Positions 40,986 through 50,991 are shown, counted from the first letter of the stretch. The stretch is 64,000 bases of DNA from VRUE01 sp963762205 (GCA_963762205.1 CAVXJZ010000003.1:783858-847857); one strand, 5' to 3'. Numbers and translations are program-made. The notes: generated by a model not told the origin, from the sequence alone.

Positions 40986-43900
40986 ATGAGCCTCAGACCG
41001 CTGATCGAGATCGCCGCCGAGAGCGAGCGCCTGCACGCGCTCAGCGGCGCCGCGCACGCGGCTGTGGCCGATCCCGGGGGCGGGCCGCTGCGCGTGCCCT
41101 CGTCGACGATGCTGCGCCCGCTGCTGCTGGCGACGCTGCTCGAGGATGACCGCGGCCTCGCCGGCCGGCCGGCTCTGCTGGTCAGCCCGGACGACCGCTC
41201 CGGGCGCGACCTCGCCGCCGACCTGCGCGCCTATCTGGCGCCGCGCCGGGTCCGCCTCTATCCCTCTCGCGGCACCGGCTACGCCTCGCACGTGACGCCG
41301 CCGCCGCACCTCGTCGGCCTTCGCATCGACGCCCTCGACGCGCTGCGCCGGGAGGAGGACGCGATCGTCGTCGCCAGCGCCACGGCACTGGCCGAGGCCG
41401 TGCCCGACGCAGCGCTGCGGCCGGCCGGCTTCGAGATCGAGGTCGGCGACGAGGTCGACCTCGTAGCCGTCGCCCGCGACCTGGTCTCCGCCGGCTACGA
41501 GCGCGTCGAGCAGGTCGAGGAGCGCGGGCAGTTCGCCCTGCGCGGCGGGATCCTCGATGTCTTCCCGGCGACGGAGGAGCGCGCCGTGCGGATCGAGCTC
41601 TTCGGCGACGAGGTCGAGTCGATGCGCTGGTTCTCGACCTTCACCCAGCGCTCGCTGGGCGAGGCGAGGCGGGTCGAGCTCTCGCCTGCGGCCGAGCTCG
41701 ACGTCGAGCACCGAGAGCTCGCCGAGCTGGCCGCGATGGAGGCGGCCGAAAAGGGGGAGGAGGCGCCGAGCCTCGCCGAGGTCCTGCCCCTGGACCGCTT
41801 CGGCGCGCCGCTTGACCTGGTCCCCGAGTCGGCGGCGGTAGTGCTGGCCGCGGCCGAGGAGATCGAGCCCGCCCTCCGCGACCACTGGGAGGACGCGACG
41901 ACCGCGATGCACGCCGAGGACGCTCGCCATCTCTACGTCGACGTCTCCGGGCCGCTGCTCGCCCGCGCCGGCCTGGCCCTCACCGGCGCCGGCGAGGACG
42001 ACGAGGAGGCCTTCCGCGCCTCCCGCGCCGAGTCCCCGGCCCGCAGCGTCAGGGAGGCGGAGGGCGAGCTGGAGAAACTGGTCCGCTCGGGCTACCGCAC
42101 GGTTGTCGCCTTCGACAGCGTGGGGGAGGCCGAGCGCTCGCGCTACGGCCTCGACCGCATCGACGCCTCGATCCTCGAGGGCGGCCGGCTCTCCCCCGAC
42201 CCCGGCCTCACCTTCGCCGAGGCGCGCCTGCGAGAGGGCTTCGTCAGCCCGGAGCTGAAGCTCGCCGTCTACCCGTTCCGCCGGCTTGTCCATCGCCGGC
42301 GGCGGGTGGAGGACAGGGCGCCGGGGGCCGCCCGCGGGCGACTCGCCTTCAGCGACCTGCGGGTCGGAGATCACGTCGTCCACGAGGACCATGGCGTGGC
42401 CCGGTTCGCCGGCTTCGAGACACGCGAGGTGGGTGGCGTCACACGCGACTACCTCTACCTCGAATACAAGGGGGAGGACCGCGTCTACGTGCCCACGGAC
42501 CAGCTCGCCAAGCTGAGCCGTTACGTCGGCGCCGCCGGCGCGCCGACCCTCTCGGCGCTGGGCGGCAAGCGCTGGCAGAACATGAAGGCGCGCGCGCGCC
42601 GCGCCGCCGGCGCCCTCGCCGGCGAGCTGCTCAACCTCTATGCGGAGCGCCGCACCCGCAGGGGGCACGCCTTCCCGCCCGACGGCGAGTGGCAGATCGC
42701 GATGGAGGCCGCCTTCCCCTATCGCGAGACCGCCGACCAGGTGGAGGCGATCGAGGCGGTCAAGGGCGACATGGAGTCCGAGCAGCCGATGGACCGGCTG
42801 GTCTGCGGCGACGTCGGCTTCGGCAAGACCGAGGTCGCGCTGCGGGCCGCGGTCAAGGCGGCCTCGGACGGCCGGCAGGTGATGATGCTGGTGCCGACGA
42901 CGATCCTCGCCCAGCAGCACCTCGGCACCTTTCGCGAGCGCCTCGCCGACCTGCCCTTCGTCGTCGAGGGCGTCTCGCGGCTGCGCCCGCCGGCCGAGGT
43001 CAAGTCGGTCCTCGCCGGCTTCGAGGCCGGCAACGTCGACGTCCTGATCGGCACCCACCGGCTGCTCTCGCGCGACGTGCGCGCCAAGGAGCTGGGACTG
43101 GTCATCCTCGACGAGGAGCAGCGCTTCGGCGTCAAGCAGAAGGAGCTGCTGCGCCAGCTGAAGCTGAAGGTGGACGTGCTCTCGCTCTCAGCTACGCCGA
43201 TCCCGCGGACGCTGCAGATGAGCCTCGCCGGGCTGCGCGACATCTCGGTGATCGAGACGCCGCCGGAGGGCCGCCGACCGGTGCGCACCTACGTCGGCCC
43301 CTACGACGAGGACCTGGTCCGCCACGCGATCGAGCGCGAGGTCGAGCGTGGCGGCCAGGCCTTCTTCCTGCACAACCGGATCGACTCGCTGCCCGAGGTC
43401 GCCGAGCACCTGCGCGGCCTGGTGCCCACCGCACGTTTCGCCGAGGCCCACGGCCAGATGGAGGAGCGGCAGCTGGAGGAGACGATGCTCGACTTCCTGC
43501 GGGGGGGCGCCGACTGCCTGGTGACGACGACGATCATCGAGTCCGGCCTCGACATCCCCGCCGCCAACACCCTGATCGTCGAGCGCTCGGACCAGCTCGG
43601 GCTCTCGCAGGCCTACCAGATCCGCGGCCGCGTCGGCCGGTCCCGCGAGCGCGCCTTCGCCTACCTGCTCTACCCGTCGGCGGAGGCGCTCGCCGAGGAG
43701 GCCGCGGCCCGCCTCTCGACCCTGGCCGACCACACAGAGCTCGGCTCGGGATTCAAGATCGCGATGCGAGACCTCGACATCCGCGGCGCCGGGGACCTGC
43801 TCGGCGAGGAGCAGTCCGGCCATGTCGCCGCGGTCGGCTTCGAGCTCTACTGCCAGATGATCGACGAGGCGGTCGCCGAGGCGGCGAGCGGCGAGGGCGC

Positions 43901-44387
43901 CGGGGAGGAGGCGCCCGAGCCGGTGCGGGTCGACGTGCCCGTGGACGCCTATCTTTCGGCCGCCTTCATTCCCTTCGAGGCGGCGAAGATCGACGTCCAT
44001 CGGCGGATCGTCGCGGCACGGGCGCCGGGGGAGCTGCGTGCGATCCGCGACGAGCTCTGCGACCGCTTCGGCCCGCCGCCGCCGGAGGCCGAGAACCTGC
44101 TCGCCCTGCAGCGGGCGCGGATCGAGCTCGGGCTCGCCGGCGCGAAGAGCGTCGAGCTGCGGGGCGGGCGGCTCAGCGTGGCCGGGATCGAGCTCGACTC
44201 CGAGCAGGTCACCGTGCTCGGGGACCAGGTCGAGGGGGCGCTGTACGAGTGGCGGGAGCGGACCGCGTCGATGCGCGTCCCCGACGAGCCGGAGGCGCGC
44301 CTGCAGGCAGTCTTAACGCTGGCTAAAGGGCTTCGGGAGGCGAAGGGGTCCTCCGGCGCGGAAGCGGATATGCTGCCCGCTTCGTGA
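40986..44387 (+). CDS. mfd: Transcription-repair coupling factor
   Basis: Large helicase-like translocase of 1133 residues that removes RNA polymerase stalled at lesions and recruits UvrA. The N-terminal UvrB-like part (about 1-330) has GYERVEQVEERGQFALRGG, with the next block GILDVFPA. The RNA-polymerase interaction domain (about 450-520) has VGDHVVHEDHGVARFAGFE and DYLYLEYKGEDRVYVP. The motor domains follow with GDVGFGKTEVALRAA (Walker A), LVILDEEQRFGVKQKE (DEEQ box) and motif VI HVRGRVGRS-like IRGRVGRSRE. The C-terminal D7 domain ends the protein. Length and motifs are normal. Its stop overlaps the GTG of the foldase gene by 4 nt. Confidence 0.96.
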   Translation: MSLRPLIEIAAESERLHALSGAAHAAVADPGGGPLRVPSSTMLRPLLLATLLEDDRGLAGRPALLVSPDDRSGRDLAADLRAYLAPRRVRLYPSRGTGYASHVTPPPHLVGLRIDALDALRREEDAIVVASATALAEAVPDAALRPAGFEIEVGDEVDLVAVARDLVSAGYERVEQVEERGQFALRGGILDVFPATEERAVRIELFGDEVESMRWFSTFTQRSLGEARRVELSPAAELDVEHRELAELAAMEAAEKGEEAPSLAEVLPLDRFGAPLDLVPESAAVVLAAAEEIEPALRDHWEDATTAMHAEDARHLYVDVSGPLLARAGLALTGAGEDDEEAFRASRAESPARSVREAEGELEKLVRSGYRTVVAFDSVGEAERSRYGLDRIDASILEGGRLSPDPGLTFAEARLREGFVSPELKLAVYPFRRLVHRRRRVEDRAPGAARGRLAFSDLRVGDHVVHEDHGVARFAGFETREVGGVTRDYLYLEYKGEDRVYVPTDQLAKLSRYVGAAGAPTLSALGGKRWQNMKARARRAAGALAGELLNLYAERRTRRGHAFPPDGEWQIAMEAAFPYRETADQVEAIEAVKGDMESEQPMDRLVCGDVGFGKTEVALRAAVKAASDGRQVMMLVPTTILAQQHLGTFRERLADLPFVVEGVSRLRPPAEVKSVLAGFEAGNVDVLIGTHRLLSRDVRAKELGLVILDEEQRFGVKQKELLRQLKLKVDVLSLSATPIPRTLQMSLAGLRDISVIETPPEGRRPVRTYVGPYDEDLVRHAIEREVERGGQAFFLHNRIDSLPEVAEHLRGLVPTARFAEAHGQMEERQLEETMLDFLRGGADCLVTTTIIESGLDIPAANTLIVERSDQLGLSQAYQIRGRVGRSRERAFAYLLYPSAEALAEEAAARLSTLADHTELGSGFKIAMRDLDIRGAGDLLGEEQSGHVAAVGFELYCQMIDEAVAEAASGEGAGEEAPEPVRVDVPVDAYLSAAFIPFEAAKIDVHRRIVAARAPGELRAIRDELCDRFGPPPPEAENLLALQRARIELGLAGAKSVELRGGRLSVAGIELDSEQVTVLGDQVEGALYEWRERTASMRVPDEPEARLQAVLTLAKGLREAKGSSGAEADMLPAS

Positions 44388-45796
44388 GTCCGAGCAAGGG
44401 AAAAAGGCCCACGAGTGGGAAGGGCGGAGCGAAAGCCGGCAAGAGCGGGCCGGGCCGAGAGGAGGTCCGGCGCCTGGGGCTGGCGGTCTTCGGGGTCGCC
44501 TTCGTCCTGCTCTTCGTCGTGATCGCGATCGCCGAGGGCCTCGGCGATCCGAGCGTTCCGTCGGGCTCGATCGCCGTCGTCGAGGAAGTGCCGGACGGCG
44601 CCGAGGCACCCTTCGAAGCGCCATACAAGGACTGCAAAGGCAAACAGGTCACCCAGGACCTGGGCGACGTCACGCAGGCCGAGTACGACTGCGCCTTCGA
44701 GCAGGTCGTCGCCTCGTCCGGGCTGGAAAGCGCGCCGAAACCCGGCGAAAAACAGTTCGAAGAACTGAAGGACACGACGGTCGGCAGCATCCTCGAAACG
44801 ATCTGGATCCAGGGCCTGGCCGCCGAAGAAGGCATCTCGGTGACCGAGAAAGAAGTCCAGGACGAACTGAAGAAACTGAAGGACCAGAACTTCAAATCGG
44901 AGGCCGAGTTCAAGAAATTCCTGAAGACGTCTCACTACACGACCCAGGACGTCAACGAACGGGTCAAGATCCAGATCCTGAGCACCAAAATCCAGGAACA
45001 GCTCGCCGAAGGGGCCGGCGAACCGAGCAAGGGCGAAATCAAGGACTACTACGAGGAAGCCAAGGCGACCCAGTTCACGACGCCGCCGACCCGCGACGTG
45101 CGGGTCCTGATCGCCAAAAAGGCCAAGGACGCGAAGGCGGCGGCGGTCAGGCTCCGCAAAGACGACTCGCAGAAGAGCTGGGAAGAGGCGATCAAGAAGT
45201 ACTCCGAAAGCGAAGCGCCGAACGGCGGCCTGCAGTCCGGAGTCACCGAGGAACAGTACGCGGGCGAAGTCGGCGAAGCGATCTTCAGCGCACCGGTCGG
45301 CGAGGTCGAAGGCCCGCTTGACTACACGACCGGCGGCCAGGTCGTCTTCGAGGTCGAGAAGAAGAACCCCGAGAAAGTCCAGCCCCTGGGCGAAGCGGAA
45401 GCGCAGATCAAATCCCAGCTCCAGCAGCAGCAGCAGGAACAGGTGTTCAACGGCTTCGTCCGCGGCTTCCAGAGCCTCTGGCGCTCACGCACCTTCTGCG
45501 CCGGCGACTACACGGTCGAAAAATGCTCGAACTTCGAGAGCGAGGGCCGGCCGGCCGAAGCAGACCCGGCCTGCTACGAAGCGAGCCCCAAAGCCTCCCC
45601 CGAAGCCTGCCCCGCACCGGTCTTCCAGGCCAAACCCGCGCTTCCCGGATCGGTCAGCCTGATCACCCCGAAGGGGGAACCGCTGGCGCAGCGGCCGCGG
45701 CCGGCCGGCCTCGAAGCCGCCGGCGCAGGCGTGCCGAGCTTCGAAGGCCTTCCTCCCGGCGTGACGCCGGAAGCGGCGCCGCCGACCAGCCCTTGA
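44384..45796 (+). CDS. Membrane-anchored parvulin-type (SurA/PrsA-like) foldase
   Basis: Protein of 470 residues with a basic cytoplasmic N-terminus, one membrane helix (about 32-50) and an extracytoplasmic body. A SurA-N-like helical segment (about 100-220, rich in Lys/Glu) is followed by a PpiC/parvulin core: RDVRVLIAKKAKDAKAAAVRL, a SWEEAIKKYSESEAPNGG motif and EVGEAIFSAPVGEVEGPLDY. Two Cys pairs at the end (CAGDYTVEKC, and CYEASPKASPEAC) may form disulphides. It should help secreted proteins fold; actual isomerase activity is inferred. Glutamate is encoded about 35 times by GAA and 19 by GAG, unlike mfd and eno on either side. GTG overlaps the mfd stop. Confidence 0.82.
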   Translation: MSPSKGKRPTSGKGGAKAGKSGPGREEVRRLGLAVFGVAFVLLFVVIAIAEGLGDPSVPSGSIAVVEEVPDGAEAPFEAPYKDCKGKQVTQDLGDVTQAEYDCAFEQVVASSGLESAPKPGEKQFEELKDTTVGSILETIWIQGLAAEEGISVTEKEVQDELKKLKDQNFKSEAEFKKFLKTSHYTTQDVNERVKIQILSTKIQEQLAEGAGEPSKGEIKDYYEEAKATQFTTPPTRDVRVLIAKKAKDAKAAAVRLRKDDSQKSWEEAIKKYSESEAPNGGLQSGVTEEQYAGEVGEAIFSAPVGEVEGPLDYTTGGQVVFEVEKKNPEKVQPLGEAEAQIKSQLQQQQQEQVFNGFVRGFQSLWRSRTFCAGDYTVEKCSNFESEGRPAEADPACYEASPKASPEACPAPVFQAKPALPGSVSLITPKGEPLAQRPRPAGLEAAGAGVPSFEGLPPGVTPEAAPPTSP

Positions 45797-45815
45797 GCGG
45801 CGCCTCGCTCGCCCC

Positions 45816-47111
45816 ATGAGCACGATCGAGCGCATCCACGGGCGGCAGATCGTCGACTCGCGGGGAAACCCGACGGTCGAGGTCGAGGTGGTTCTCGAGT
45901 CCGGCGCCAGCGGCTTGGCCGCGGTTCCCTCCGGCGCCTCGACCGGCGAGTTCGAGGCGGTCGAGCTCCGCGACGGCGGCGAGGCCTGGGCCGGCAAGGG
46001 CGTGAGCCGGGCGGTCGCCAACGTCAACGGCGAGATCGCCGCGGCGCTGAGGGGGGCGCGCGGGGCCGAGCAGGGAGCCCTGGACCTCACGATGATCGAG
46101 CTCGACGGCACACCCAACAAGGGCCGTCTCGGCGCCAACGCGATCCTCGGGGTGTCGCTGGCGGCGGCAAAGGCGGCAGCGGCCGACTCCGGCCAGCCGC
46201 TCTACCGCTACCTGGCGGAGCTCTACGGCGGCGGCGAGCCGACCCTGCTGCCGGTGCCGATGATGAACGTCCTCAACGGCGGCGCGCACGCCGACAACTC
46301 GGTCGACTTCCAGGAGTTCATGATCGTCCCCGCCGGGGCGGAGAGCTTCTCCGAATGCCTGCGTGTCGGGGTCGAGGTCTTCCACGCCCTGAAGAAGAGC
46401 CTGGCGGCCGCGGGCCTGGCGACCGCGGTCGGCGACGAGGGCGGCTTCGCGCCGAGCCTGGAGTCCAACGAGGCGGCCCTGGAGGCGGTTCTGGCCGGGG
46501 TCACGGCCGCCGGCTACGAGCCCGGCTCCGACGTCCACATCGCCCTCGACCCGGCGACGAGCGAGTTCTTCGCGGACGGTGCCTACGACCTCGAGCACGA
46601 GGGCCGCTCGCTTTCGTCGGAGGAGATGGCCTCCTACTGGGAGGACATCTGCGCCCGCTACCCGGTCGTCTCGATCGAGGACGGCATGGACGAGGAGGAC
46701 TGGGACGGGTGGAGGATCCTCACCGAGCGCCTCGGCGCGCGCACCCAGCTCGTCGGCGACGACATCTTCGTCACCAACCCCGAGCGGCTGCGGCGGGGGA
46801 TCGAGCTCGGCGTCGGCAACTCGATCCTCGTCAAGGTCAACCAGATCGGGACCCTGAGCGAGACCTTCGAGGCGATCCGCGTCGCGCGCGAGGCTGGTTA
46901 CACGGCCGTGATCTCGCATCGCTCGGGCGAGACCGAGGACACGACGATCGCCGACCTCGCCGTGGCGACCGGCGCCGGGCAGATCAAGACCGGCGCACCC
47001 TCACGGTCGGACCGGGTCGCAAAGTACAACAGGCTGCTGCGGATCGAGGAGGAGCTCGGCGGGGCCGCCGAGTTCCCCGGGTTGCAGGCGTTCGCCCAGG
47101 CGTCCGGGTAG
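45816..47111 (+). CDS. eno: Enolase
   Basis: Glycolytic enzyme of 431 residues converting 2-phosphoglycerate to phosphoenolpyruvate. Motifs are intact: SRGNPTVEVEV near the N-terminus, GANAILGVSLA, the catalytic acid Glu in AVGDEGGFAP, the metal ligands in HIALDPATSEF, SIEDGMDEEDWDGW and VGDDIFVTNPERL, the catalytic Lys in ILVKVNQIGTL, and the signature VISHRSGETEDT. Length is normal. Placed between the foldase gene and ftsB, the order seen in Mycobacterium. Confidence 0.97.
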   Translation: MSTIERIHGRQIVDSRGNPTVEVEVVLESGASGLAAVPSGASTGEFEAVELRDGGEAWAGKGVSRAVANVNGEIAAALRGARGAEQGALDLTMIELDGTPNKGRLGANAILGVSLAAAKAAAADSGQPLYRYLAELYGGGEPTLLPVPMMNVLNGGAHADNSVDFQEFMIVPAGAESFSECLRVGVEVFHALKKSLAAAGLATAVGDEGGFAPSLESNEAALEAVLAGVTAAGYEPGSDVHIALDPATSEFFADGAYDLEHEGRSLSSEEMASYWEDICARYPVVSIEDGMDEEDWDGWRILTERLGARTQLVGDDIFVTNPERLRRGIELGVGNSILVKVNQIGTLSETFEAIRVAREAGYTAVISHRSGETEDTTIADLAVATGAGQIKTGAPSRSDRVAKYNRLLRIEEELGGAAEFPGLQAFAQASG

Positions 47112-47147
47112 TGGAGGAATGCCGGGCCCGGTCGCGTAGGTCCGGTC

Positions 47148-47513
47148 ATGGCAGCACGCGCCCACGCCGGCACGAGGAGCCCCAGCCGGCGCCGGCCCGC
47201 CCCGAGGCGGCGGCCGGCGGCCCGCCGCGGCGCAAGCAGGATCAGGTGGGACCGGGTTGGGCGCATCGCCCTCTCCCTGGTGCTCGCGGCTGTCCTCTAC
47301 TCCTACCTGAACCCCGTGATCGACCTGGTCAGGACCTACACGGCGACGACCACCGCGAAAGCCGACCTGCACCGCACCCTGGCCGAAAACAAGCGCCTGC
47401 ACTGGCGGGTCCAGCACGCCGGCGACCCGATCGTCCTCGACGCCAAGGCGCGCGGGCAGGGAATGGTCCGGCCGGGCGAGACCCCCTACGTGATCGGCGC
47501 CGCCGGCCGCTAG
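47148..47513 (+). CDS. Septum formation initiator FtsB/DivIC-like protein
   Basis: Small bitopic division protein of 121 residues. An Arg/Pro-rich cytoplasmic N-terminus of about 40 residues precedes one membrane helix (about 42-60). A coiled-coil segment follows (TTAKADLHRTLAENKRLHWRV), and the conserved C-terminal motif is ARGQGMVRPGETPYVI. Partners would be FtsL and FtsQ at the divisome. It lies 36 nt downstream of eno, matching the eno-divIC order of Mycobacterium. Confidence 0.85.
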   Translation: MAARAHAGTRSPSRRRPAPRRRPAARRGASRIRWDRVGRIALSLVLAAVLYSYLNPVIDLVRTYTATTTAKADLHRTLAENKRLHWRVQHAGDPIVLDAKARGQGMVRPGETPYVIGAAGR

Positions 47514-47532
47514 CCTCACCCCCGTTCCGGCC

Positions 47533-49798
47533 ATGATCGGCGCCGGCTCCTACATCCTCAGCGCTGCCGCCCTCGCGGCCCTGGCGCTCTCCCTGGCCTA
47601 CAGCGCCGTCCGCCTTCGCGGTCGCCTGATGCCGGGCTGGGACGGGCCGCCCGCCCGCCTGGTCGAGGCGATCGTCGCCATCGCCCTGCTGATCTGGATC
47701 GCCGAGCTCCTGGGGACCTTCCACCTCCTCTACGCCTGGACCCTGGTCCTCACAAGCTTGGCGACCGCCGGGGCGATCGCTTGGTGGACTCGACCCTCAG
47801 CCGCAACGGCCCCTCGCGCGGGTGGCGGAAGTGTCGGGGGGTCGAGGACGGCCGCTGTGCGGCCGCCCGCAGCGCCCCCCGGCGATTCCGACAGGACCCG
47901 GGCGCCGGGGACGTACGAGCTGTTGGTGATGGTCGGAGTCATCGCCCTGGTGGTCGCCCACTGGGGCCTGACGACCGACTCCGCCCTGAGCAGGGGCATG
48001 TTCAACTTCGACTCGCTCTGGTACCACATGCCCTTCGCGGCGGACATCGCCCAGAGCCACTCGGTCACCGGGCTCCATCACTCCGAGACGGTGTTCACGA
48101 ACTGGTTCTATCCACAGAACTCCGAGCTGCTGCACGCGGTCGGCATCCTGATCGCCGAGCGCGACACGCTCTCCCTGTTCGTCAACTACGGCTGGCTGGC
48201 GATCGCCCTGCTCGCCGCCTGGTGCATCGGCCGCCCGTATGGGCGCGGTCACCTCAGCCTCGTCGCGGTCGCGATCCTGCTCGATTCGCACATCCTGATC
48301 GTGCGCGAGCCGGGAGCGGCGAAGAACGATCTCGTGGTCGCCGCCCTGCTGCTCGCCGCGATCGCGATCGTGCTCACGGCGTGGGCGGCGCGGGAGGAGG
48401 AGGCGACAGGTGCGGCACGGGTCTCGCTGCCGGTCGGCTGGCCGCTCGCCGCCGCCGGGCTCGCGGTCGGCCTCGCGGCGGGAACGAAGGTGACCGTGCT
48501 CGCCCTGGCGGGTGCGCTGACCGTCGCCGTCCTCGTGCTCGCCCCCGCCGGCCGTCGCCGCGCCGCGGCCGTCCGGTGGTTCGTCCCGGCGCTGCTCGGC
48601 GGCGGCTTCTGGTATCTGCGCAACCTGATCGCGGCCGGCAACCCGATCCCCGAGGTCGGCCGCCTCGGTCCGATCGCCCTGCCCCATCCCGAGCGCCTGC
48701 AGACCGCTCGGCCCGATTTCAACGTCGCCCACTACGCGACCGACACGGGGGTCTGGAGCGACTACTTCTTCCCGGGTCTCCATGGCGCCTTCGGCGGGCT
48801 CTGGCCGCTGGTCCTGCTGGCGGCGCTGGGAGGCGCGGCCCTGGCCCTGGGCTGGGGTCGCAACCGCGCCCTTCGCTGGATCGGCGCCGCCGTGCTCTTC
48901 GGGGCGCTCGCATACCTCTTTACGCCGCTGAGCGCGGCCGGGCCCGAGGGTGAGCCGACGGCGTTCGCGCTCAACATCCGCTACCTGCTGCCGACCCTGG
49001 TCGCCGGCCTGGCGCTGCTGCCCTTGCCGCGTGCTCTCGACGACGGCCGCCGCCAATGGGCGCTGCTTGCCGCGCTGGTCGTGCTGCTCGTCGTCACCGA
49101 CCGCTCCGACGCCGTCCTCCGCGACCCGTCGCGCGTCTTCGGCATCGGTCTGGCGGTCCTGCTGGTCGCGGTCCCCGCCGGTCTCCTCTTCCAGCGTGCG
49201 CGCGGCCTGCCCGACGTCCACCTCGGCATCCGCCTCGCGGCGCTGGCGCTGGTCGTGGTCGCCGTCGGATACCCGGTCCAGCGCGACTACCTCAAGGATC
49301 GCTTCGCCAACGACGGGCCCGGCGGCCGAGTGGATTCCCGGCTTCGGCCTCAACGCGGCCTACCGCTGGGCCCGCGACGTCCGCGACGCCCGCATCGGCC
49401 TGGCCGGCACGACCGCCGGCTTCCTCGGGTACGGCTTCTACGGCGCCGACCTGTCGAACCACGTCGTGTACCTGGGGAGAGAGGGCCCCCATGGCGCCTT
49501 CAACGCGATCCCGACCTGCCGGGAATTCAGGGACGCGGTCGATGACGCCGACCTCGACTATCTCGTCACCTCGCCATTTCTCAACTTCATCGATCCCGGT
49601 GAGCCCGTCCCCTCGCCGGAGATCGGCTGGCTGGGGCGGGGCAGGTGGCGCGACGGCGGCGGCTCTGCGGCGACGCCCGAGCCCGTCGTCAACAGCGCGC
49701 CGGTGTACGTCTGGAAGGTGAACGACGATCTCATCGACTCGTTCTGCGGGGCCGGGACGGCCTTCCAGTGGACCATTCCCAACGCGCCCGGATCCTGA
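47533..49798 (+). CDS. Polytopic glycosyltransferase-like membrane protein, frameshifted
   Basis: One gene broken by a single extra base. From ATG 47533 the frame encodes about 12 membrane helices with a GT-C-like loop (NFDSLWYHMPFAADIAQSHS, about residues 157-176), then goes out of frame near 49315-49328 and runs to a stop at 49545. The coherent C-terminal domain continues in the +1 frame: GFGLNAAYRWARD, LAGTTAGFLGYGFYGADLSN, down to a stop at 49798. Removing one base in GGGCCCGGCGG would give a 754-residue protein. This may be a sequencing error, a recent inactivating mutation or a +1 shift. Probably a glycan or sugar-lipid enzyme; substrate unknown. Confidence 0.7.
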
Positions 49799-49822
49799 TC
49801 CGACTCGCTACGATCGGCGCCG

Positions 49823-50155
49823 ATGCCCGCCGCCGGCTCCTCCTTCGAGAACGCCCTCTTCCAATGGGAGGAGGGGAGGCGCGGCATGCGGGCCCTGAGC
49901 GAGGACCCGGCCTCGCGCCGGCTGGCCGAACGCGTCGTCGAGGCGATTCGCGAGGAGCTGCGTCGCCGGGTCGGGATCACCTTCACCGCCGCGGAGCTGG
50001 CCGAGAGCTACGCGCAGGGGACGGAATGGTGCCTGCAGCTGGCGATGGACATCGCTCCCGGCACCGGCGACGGGCAGACCCTCGCCGACGCGGCCTTCTG
50101 GCAGCACCTGCAGGGCGCGTCCGACTTCGCCGGGGGGCGCCGCCTAGTCGTCTGA
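49823..50155 (+). CDS. Conserved hypothetical protein
   Basis: Soluble helical protein of 110 residues. I recognise no family. It opens with an aromatic-acidic stretch (FENALFQWEEGRRGM), has a basic helix (RLAERVVEAIREELRRRVG) and a central TFTAAELAESYAQGTEWCLQL segment. There is no membrane segment or metal site. It overlaps the convergent gene at 50144 by 12 nt, so both coding ends share sequence. Codon use is normal for the window. Confidence 0.6.
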   Translation: MPAAGSSFENALFQWEEGRRGMRALSEDPASRRLAERVVEAIREELRRRVGITFTAAELAESYAQGTEWCLQLAMDIAPGTGDGQTLADAAFWQHLQGASDFAGGRRLVV

Positions 50156-50704
50156 GCCGTCGCCGTCGCCGTCGCCGCCCCCGGGGCGGCGGATGACGAT
50201 CTGGTCGGCCTCGATGCGCACGCTCACCTCGCGCTGGCCGGCCCAGTGCTCGGCGTAGACCGGGTTGTCCTTCACGGCCGGGTCGAGCCAGAGCCCGTAG
50301 CCGTCGGTCTCGCCATGGTCGAAGGTCGCCTCCAGCTCTTTGCGCCGGCCTCGGCCGCCGCGGCGTCCCCGGCGGCGCCGCGGGCGCGGGCGCTCCTCGC
50401 CGTCCTCTCCGTCCGGCTCGGTCTCGTCGTCCCCCTCCGCGTCGTCCGCCCCGTCGTCCTCGGGCTCGGTCTCCTCGGGCTCCTCGGCGGTCGCCGCCTC
50501 GATCTCGGCCTCGATCTCGTCGCGGAGATCGACTTCGCCGGTTCCGGCGTCCTCCTCGTCGGGGGTGAAGCCGTGCTGTTTGCGGAACTCACGCAGTTCC
50601 GAAGCGCTGACTTCGAGCTGGTGGGCGATCCAGGCATCGGTGCGCCCCTGGCGGACCCAGGCGCGGATCTGGTTGAGCTGTGGCTTCAGCGATTTGCGGG
50701 CCAT
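50144..50704 (-). CDS. HTH-like protein with acidic/basic disordered middle
   Basis: Protein of 186 residues in three parts. The N-terminal 45 residues look like a helix-turn-helix (LKPQLNQIRAWVRQGRTDAW followed by IAHQLEVSASELREFRKQHGF). The middle, about 50-125, is disordered: first very acidic (Glu/Asp repeats), then a basic Arg/Gly run. The C-terminal 50 residues form a small conserved-looking domain (GYGLWLDPAVKDNPVYAEHW, then REVSVRIEADQIVIRRP) and a Gly-Asp tail. Probably nucleic-acid binding, by composition. No family name can be given. Confidence 0.6.
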   Translation of the reverse strand: MARKSLKPQLNQIRAWVRQGRTDAWIAHQLEVSASELREFRKQHGFTPDEEDAGTGEVDLRDEIEAEIEAATAEEPEETEPEDDGADDAEGDDETEPDGEDGEERPRPRRRRGRRGGRGRRKELEATFDHGETDGYGLWLDPAVKDNPVYAEHWAGQREVSVRIEADQIVIRRPGGGDGDGDGSDD

Positions 50705-50751
50705 CGGCGCGCGAGTCTATTCAACCGAGGCGGTCGGGCGCAGGGCGCCGC

Positions 50752-50991
50752 TCAGGCCATCAGGAAGGCGAGCGCCTCGAACATCGAGACGACGACGACG
50801 ACCACCGTCACCGCGAGGCAGACGGCAAGGACGCTGAAGCGCACCTTGCCCTGCTGCTCGGTGCGGGTGATGCGCCGTGCCCGCGATCGGTTGGCGGCGC
50901 GGCGGCGAAGCTGCTCGCGGCGGCGGCGCTCAAGTGAGGTCTCCTGCTCGAAGGCCGACTCGAACTGGGAGATGCTCTGTCTCATTCGCAT
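50752..50991 (-). CDS. Small tail-anchored-like membrane protein
   Basis: Protein of 79 residues from ATG 50991 (or 77 from the next ATG). A charged, Arg-rich N-terminal two thirds (FEQETSLERRRREQLRRRAA) precedes one hydrophobic helix at the very C-terminus (about 52-74: FSVLAVCLAVTVVVVVVSMF). The Arg-rich side predicts a cytoplasmic N-terminus. No family recognised. Confidence 0.5.
   Translation of the reverse strand: MRMRQSISQFESAFEQETSLERRRREQLRRRAANRSRARRITRTEQQGKVRFSVLAVCLAVTVVVVVVSMFEALAFLMA

Noticed and set aside
40935..43058. Antisense open frame of about 700 codons opposite mfd
   Set aside because: It is low-complexity and overlaps complete, motif-verified mfd coding sequence.
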